Of a stretch of DNA of 64,000 nucleotides, positions 59,784 through 64,000 are shown piece after piece. The notes under the pieces were generated by a model, which was not told where the DNA came from, did no database searches, and was given only the letters and a program-made list of their open reading frames with translations. Numbering within the stretch: the stretch's first letter is position 1; every line of letters starts with the position of its first letter. Position numbers and translations under genes: made by a program. Origin of the DNA: Bradyrhizobium sp. CB1650. Lineage in GTDB: Bacteria > Pseudomonadota > Alphaproteobacteria > Rhizobiales > Xanthobacteraceae. Location of the stretch: assembly GCF_029761915.1 (NCBI RefSeq), contig NZ_CP121695.1, forward strand, positions 4,617,501-4,681,500, in the 5' to 3' direction.

Positions 59784-60140
59784 ATGTTCATTACCCCTGC
59801 GTATGCCCAGGCTGCGGGCGCTGGCGACACCAACAGCATGTTGATGTCGCTGCTGCCGTTCGCCCTGATCTTCGTGATCATGTACTTCCTGATTCTGCGG
59901 CCGCAGCAGAAGAAGGTTCGCGACCATGCCGATCTCGTGAAGAACATCCGCCGCGGAGACACCGTGGTGACGTCGGGCGGCCTCGTCGGCAAGGTCACCA
60001 AGGTCGTCGACGACGACCAGATCGAGTTCGAAATTTCCGATGGCGTGCGCGTGCGGCAGATGCGCCAGATGATTTCCGGCGTGCGCGCCAAGGGCGAGCC
60101 GGCTAAGGAAAGCGCCAAGGACGACACCTCGGCAAGCTGA
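59784..60140 (+). CDS. yajC: Preprotein translocase subunit YajC
   Basis: A 118-residue single-span membrane protein of the SecDF-YajC complex: hydrophobic helix (LPFALIFVIMYFLILRPQQKK), conserved VKNIRRGDTVVTSGGLVGKV, and an Ala/Lys tail. secD starts 47 bp later. Confidence 0.97.
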   Translation: MFITPAYAQAAGAGDTNSMLMSLLPFALIFVIMYFLILRPQQKKVRDHADLVKNIRRGDTVVTSGGLVGKVTKVVDDDQIEFEISDGVRVRQMRQMISGVRAKGEPAKESAKDDTSAS

Positions 60141-60187
60141 GCGCTCGCGGGAGCCTCGAGAATCTCCTGATCTGACAGGTCCAGTCG

Positions 60188-61786
60188 ATGTTGTATTTCA
60201 CGCGGTGGAGGGCGCTGGGGATTATCCTGACAGCGCTGATCGTGTGCCTCTGCGCGGTCCCAAACTTCTTCCCCGAGGCGCAGGTCAAGACCTGGCCCGC
60301 CTGGGCGCAGCGCCGGCTCGTGCTCGGCCTCGACCTGCAGGGCGGCTCCTATCTGCTGCTCGAGGTCGATTCCAACTATGTGAAGAAAGAGAAGCTCGAC
60401 CAGGTCCGCGACGACGTCCGCCGCGCCCTGCGCGAGGCCAAGATCGGCTACACCGGCCTCGTGACCCGCGGCGACGCGGTGGAGGTCCGCGTCAAGGACA
60501 CCGACCAGCAGCCCGCGCTCGCCAAGCTGCGTGACCTCGCGCAGCCGATCGGTGGCCTTTTGGGCTCGAGCTCGCAACGTGACCTGGAGGTCACCGATGC
60601 AGGCGGCGGCCTGATTCGGCTGGCGCTGTCGCAGCCCGCCATGGTCGAGCGCATGCGCCGCACCATCGAGCAGTCGATCCAGATCGTCGAGCGCCGCGTC
60701 AACGAGCTCGGCACCGTGGAGCCGGTGATCCAGCGCCAGGGCAATGACCGCATCCTGGTCCAGGTGCCGGGCCTTCAGGATCCGACGCATCTGAAGGAGC
60801 TGCTCGGCAAGACCGCGAAGATGGAATTCCGGATGGTCGATACTTCGATATCGCCGGACCAGGCGCAGCAGGGCAGGCTGCCGCCGGAATCCGAGCTCCT
60901 GATGAGCACGAGCTCGCCGAAGGTGCCTTACGTCGTCAAGAAGCAGGTGCTGGTCTCGGGCGGCGAGCTCACCGACGCGCAGCCCGGCTTCGACCAGCGC
61001 ACCAACGAGCCGATCGTCAGCTTCCGCTTCAATTCGGTCGGTGCTCGTAAGTTCGCGCAGGCCACGACCGAGAATGTCGGGCTGCCGTTTGCAATCGTGC
61101 TCGACAACGAGGTGATCTCGGCACCGGTGATCCGCGAGCCGATCACCGGCGGGCAGGGGCAGATCTCCGGCAATTTCACCGTCCAGTCGGCCAATGATCT
61201 CGCTGTGCTGCTCCGTGCCGGCGCGCTGCCGGCGCCGCTGACGGTCGTGGAAGAACGCACCGTCGGTCCGGGCCTCGGCCAGGACTCGATCGAGAAAGGC
61301 GAGCTTGCCGCCTATGTCGGCTCGATCATGGTGATCGTGTTCATGCTGCTGACCTACCGGCTCTTCGGCGTGTTCGCCAACATCGCGGTGGCGATCAACG
61401 TCGCCATGATCTTCGGCCTGTTGTCGCTGCTCAACGCCACGCTGACGCTGCCCGGCATCGCCGGCATCGTGCTCACCGTCGGCATCGCGGTCGACTCCAA
61501 CGTGCTGATCTACGAGCGCATCCGCGAGGAGCTGCGTGGCGGCCGCAACGCGATCTCGGCGATCGACGCCGGCTTCAAGCGGGCGCTGGCGACCATCCTC
61601 GATTCCAACATCACGACCTTCATTGCCGCCGCGGTGCTGTTCTACATCGGCACCGGCCCGGTGCGCGGCTTCGCCGTGACGCTCGGCATCGGCATCATCA
61701 CCACGGTGTTCACCGCCTTCACGCTGACCCGGCTGATCGTGGCCTGGTGGGTGCGGTGGAAGCGGCCGCAGAGCGTGCCGATCTAG
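60188..61786 (+). CDS. secD: Protein translocase subunit SecD
   Basis: A 532-residue, six-TM RND-like subunit that uses the proton gradient to help export. Motifs: LGLDLQGGSYLLLEVD, the first periplasmic domain, RVNELGTVEPVIQRQGNDRI, GQISGNFTVQSANDLAVLLR, then the membrane core GIAVDSNVLIYERIREELR. AGGAG at its end is the ribosome site of secF. Confidence 0.98.
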   Translation: MLYFTRWRALGIILTALIVCLCAVPNFFPEAQVKTWPAWAQRRLVLGLDLQGGSYLLLEVDSNYVKKEKLDQVRDDVRRALREAKIGYTGLVTRGDAVEVRVKDTDQQPALAKLRDLAQPIGGLLGSSSQRDLEVTDAGGGLIRLALSQPAMVERMRRTIEQSIQIVERRVNELGTVEPVIQRQGNDRILVQVPGLQDPTHLKELLGKTAKMEFRMVDTSISPDQAQQGRLPPESELLMSTSSPKVPYVVKKQVLVSGGELTDAQPGFDQRTNEPIVSFRFNSVGARKFAQATTENVGLPFAIVLDNEVISAPVIREPITGGQGQISGNFTVQSANDLAVLLRAGALPAPLTVVEERTVGPGLGQDSIEKGELAAYVGSIMVIVFMLLTYRLFGVFANIAVAINVAMIFGLLSLLNATLTLPGIAGIVLTVGIAVDSNVLIYERIREELRGGRNAISAIDAGFKRALATILDSNITTFIAAAVLFYIGTGPVRGFAVTLGIGIITTVFTAFTLTRLIVAWWVRWKRPQSVPI

Positions 61787-61797
61787 GAGCTAAGACC

Positions 61798-62817
61798 GTG
61801 ACTCACTACGTTCTCATCGGGCTTGGCATCCTGATTGCCATTCTCACAGTGGTCGCAGCTCTCGGCCTGCTGCCGTCCTTGCGCATCGTCCCCGACAACA
61901 CGCATTTCGACTTCACGCGCTTCCGCCGCATCAGCTTCCCGATCTCGGCGGCGCTGTCGATCGTCGCGATCACGCTGTTCTTCACCCACGGCCTGAATTT
62001 TGGAATCGACTTCCGCGGCGGCACGCTGCTCGAGGTGCAGGTCAAGTCCGGCACCGCCGACATCGCGGCGATGCGCACCACGCTCGATGCCTTGCGTCTC
62101 GGCGAAGTCCAGTTGCAGCAGTTCGGCGGCCCCGAGAACGTCCTGATCCGCGTCGCCGAGCAGCCGGGCGGTGACGCTGCCCAGCAGGAGGCGGTACAGA
62201 AGGTCCGCGGCGCGCTCGGCGATTCCGTCGAATACCGCCGCGTCGAGGTGGTGGGACCGCGTGTCTCCGGCGAGCTGCTGGCCTTCGGCATGCTCGGCCT
62301 GATGCTCGCGATCGTCGCGATCCTGATCTATCTCTGGTTCCGCTTCGAATGGCAGTTCGCGTTGGGCGCCATGATCGCCAACGTGCACGACATCGTGCTG
62401 ACGATCGGCTTCATGTCGATCAGCCAGGTCGATTTCGATCTGACCAGCATCGCCGCGCTTCTGACCATTCTCGGCTATTCGCTGAACGATACCGTCGTCA
62501 TCTACGACCGTATCCGTGAAATGCTGCGGCGCTACAAGAAGATGCCGATGCCGCAGCTCCTCAACGAGTCCATCAACTCGACGCTGTCGCGCTCGATCAT
62601 CACGCACGTCACGGTGACGCTGGCGCTGCTCGCGCTGCTCCTGTTCGGCGGCCATGCCATCCACAGTTTCACCGCGGTGATGATGTTCGGCGTGGTTCTG
62701 GTCGGCACCTACACCTCGATCTTCATCGCGGCGCCGATCCTGATCTATCTCGGCGTCGGTACGCACCGCGAGGATGCTGCGGATACGGCTGCGCCGGCGA
62801 AGAAAAATCGGCCATGA
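61798..62817 (+). CDS. secF: Protein translocase subunit SecF
   Basis: A 339-residue SecF beginning at GTG 61798 (VTHYVLIGLGIL) behind TAGGAG; the upstream in-frame ATG at 61747 lies within secD and is rejected. Marks: GLNFGIDFRGGTLLEVQ, the VGPRVSGELLAFGMLGL helix and the proton-relay helix GYSLNDTVVIYDRIRE. Six membrane segments. Confidence 0.97.
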   Translation: MTHYVLIGLGILIAILTVVAALGLLPSLRIVPDNTHFDFTRFRRISFPISAALSIVAITLFFTHGLNFGIDFRGGTLLEVQVKSGTADIAAMRTTLDALRLGEVQLQQFGGPENVLIRVAEQPGGDAAQQEAVQKVRGALGDSVEYRRVEVVGPRVSGELLAFGMLGLMLAIVAILIYLWFRFEWQFALGAMIANVHDIVLTIGFMSISQVDFDLTSIAALLTILGYSLNDTVVIYDRIREMLRRYKKMPMPQLLNESINSTLSRSIITHVTVTLALLALLLFGGHAIHSFTAVMMFGVVLVGTYTSIFIAAPILIYLGVGTHREDAADTAAPAKKNRP

Positions 62818-62877
62818 TCCGAACCGCGTGCCCTCGCTCGAGTTTGCGAGGGCAGTAGGCCAACTCGGACGAAGCGC

Positions 62878-63261
62878 ATGACCGGCGATCCCAATGCTCC
62901 GCACTTCCCGCGCTCGGCGCCGATCGAGGCCTATGGCAAGGGCGGGTTCGCCTTTGCGGGAATGTCGCATCGGGGTTCGCTGCTGTGCCTGCCCGACGCG
63001 ATCTGGGCGTGGGAGGTGACGGATCCCGCAAGGATCGACCGGTATTCGTTGGACCGGGTGTTCGCGGCCGCCAACGGCATCGACACGCTGTTGATCGGAA
63101 CTGGAACCGGCCTCTGGCTGCCACCGCCGGAGCTGCGCCAGGCGCTGAAGGCGGTGAGGGTGGTGCTGGATACGATGCAGACCGGGCCTGCCGTGCGCAC
63201 CTACAACATCATGATCGGCGAACGGCGGCGTGTCGCGGCCGCCTTGATCGCCGTGCCATGA
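62878..63261 (+). CDS. Mth938/NDUFAF3-like protein
   Basis: A 127-residue Mth938-domain (DUF498) protein: IEAYGKGGFAFAGMSHRGSL, AANGIDTLLIGTGTG, AVRVVLDTMQTGPAVRTYNI. The mitochondrial homologue NDUFAF3 is a complex I assembly factor, and I recall that alphaproteobacterial genes of this family sit after yajC-secD-secF as here. Its TGA overlaps the next ATG (ATGA). Confidence 0.88.
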   Translation: MTGDPNAPHFPRSAPIEAYGKGGFAFAGMSHRGSLLCLPDAIWAWEVTDPARIDRYSLDRVFAAANGIDTLLIGTGTGLWLPPPELRQALKAVRVVLDTMQTGPAVRTYNIMIGERRRVAAALIAVP

Positions 63262-64000
63262 GCGGCACTGCGCCTCCTGCCGATGCCGCTGCCTTCTGCG
63301 CCGATCTGGTGCGCAGCCACGACTTTCCGCGCTATGTCGCAAGCCTGTTCGTACCCGCCGCCGAGCGCCGCGCGCTGCTCGCGCTCTACGCTTTCAACGT
63401 CGAGATCGTCCGCGTACGCGATCAGGTGAGCCAGCCCTTGCCCGGCGAAATCCGCCTGCAATGGTGGACCGACATGCTCGCGGGCCATGCCCATGGCAGC
63501 GCCGAGGGCAATCCGGTGGCGGCCGAGCTCCTGCGCGCGATGCTCGATTTCGATCTGCCGGTCGAACCGTTGTCCCTGCTCGTCGACGAGCACCAGTTCG
63601 ATCTCTACAACGATCCGATGCCGACCATGGCGGCCCTGGAAGGCTATCTGGATGCGACTTGCTCGGCGCTGTTCGCGCTGGCGGGCCGGATCATGACGCC
63701 GCCCTCGGCGGCGATGGACCACCTCGCACGCCATGCCGGGCTCGCCCAGGGCATCGTGCAGGTCGTCGCCAATCTGCCGCGTGATTCCGCGCGCCGGCAA
63801 TTGTTCCTACCGCAGCAGATTCTCGAGGGCCATGACTGCCGCATGGAGGACGTGTTCGCCGGCCAGCAGATGCCCGGTCTGCGCGCCGTCCTCGATCAGC
63901 TCCTGAACGACGCCGGGCAGCATCTCGCGACCGCCACCTCTCTGTTGGCGGAGGTGCCGCCATGGGCGCGATCGGCATTTCTGCCGCTCGGTCAGGTGCG
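63258..64000 (+). CDS. Squalene/phytoene synthase family protein, NDUFAF6-like (partial)
   Basis: The frame opens at ATG 63258, overlapping the preceding stop, and runs off the right edge; 247 residues are visible. Start MSGTAPPADAAAFCADLVRS, then FVPAAERRALLALYAFNVEI, QPLPGEIRLQWWTDML and AGLAQGIVQVVANLPRDSAR are typical of this family. The first Asp-rich prenyl motif (DxxxD) is not intact (EIVRVRDQVSQ), as in the NDUFAF6-like branch rather than true squalene synthases. Coupling to an NDUFAF3-like gene supports a complex I assembly role. Confidence 0.87.
   Translation, partial: MSGTAPPADAAAFCADLVRSHDFPRYVASLFVPAAERRALLALYAFNVEIVRVRDQVSQPLPGEIRLQWWTDMLAGHAHGSAEGNPVAAELLRAMLDFDLPVEPLSLLVDEHQFDLYNDPMPTMAALEGYLDATCSALFALAGRIMTPPSAAMDHLARHAGLAQGIVQVVANLPRDSARRQLFLPQQILEGHDCRMEDVFAGQQMPGLRAVLDQLLNDAGQHLATATSLLAEVPPWARSAFLPLGQV

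Noticed and set aside
61783..63342. 519-codon minus-strand frame opposite secF
   Set aside because: Antisense shadow with Arg/His/Asp-rich composition; secF and the Mth938 gene explain the region.

Overview
The window is a 64 kb piece of a high-GC alphaproteobacterial chromosome, most likely Bradyrhizobium or a close relative in the Nitrobacteraceae. The case rests on four things: pyruvate dehydrogenase E1 beta carrying its own lipoyl domain; the argS-SPOR-nagZ-scpAB-tatABC-serS-surE-pcm-nlpD and yajC-secDF gene orders; an ExoR homologue; and many interspersed palindromic repeats of kinds I associate with Bradyrhizobium. Codon use is uniform. I see no prophage, insertion sequence, CRISPR array, rRNA or tRNA gene.

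Layout. 1-7.4 kb: end of an unknown gene, an MFS transporter, queF and an exported streptogramin-lyase-like propeller on the minus strand, then eno, a zinc-free oxidoreductase, an exported metallo-beta-lactamase-fold enzyme and an FMN reductase. 7.6-11 kb: ftsB, then a GAF/Fis-type regulator behind a good FixK/FNR-type promoter, followed by an ExaC/AcoD-type aldehyde dehydrogenase. 11.2-17.6 kb: the pyruvate dehydrogenase operon pdhA-pdhB-(DUF5076)-(cytosine-deaminase-like)-pdhC-(small membrane protein)-lpdA. 17.7-20.1 kb: a threonine-synthase-like enzyme and an orphan TctC-type binding protein. 20.1-25.4 kb: a minus-strand two-component cluster (four-PAS kinase, FixJ-like regulator, lone receiver) divergent from small zinc-knuckle proteins and one secreted protein. 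25.5-30.8 kb: a lytic transglycosylase, a membrane adenylate cyclase and small Cys-rich or Zn-ribbon proteins. 30.9-36 kb: a CbtAB cobalt-transport operon, a PepSY protein, a DUF1259 protein, a TauE/SafE transporter and a beta-propeller. 36-37.3 kb: a gene-free repeat island with a strikingly structured hairpin element. 37.3-43.5 kb: ilvD overlapping exoR, xthA, a hybrid histidine kinase and erpA.

43.6-64 kb is a dense housekeeping block: dgt, argS, SPOR protein, nagZ, scpA, scpB, tatABC, serS, surE, pcm, nlpD, a DUF815 ATPase, yajC, secD, secF, and then homologues of two mitochondrial complex I assembly factors (Mth938/NDUFAF3 type and squalene/phytoene-synthase/NDUFAF6 type). Together these serve translation, chromosome segregation, cell-wall turnover, protein export and membrane insertion.

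The points most worth a second look are the FixK-type promoter in front of an AAA-less AcoR-like regulator, the cluster of three paralogous CxxC-X16-18-CxxxC proteins beside the four-PAS kinase, the nested-hairpin element at 36.5 kb, and a yeast-Fcy1-like cytosine deaminase inside the pdh operon. All family assignments come from reading motifs and from memory of families; no database search was run.
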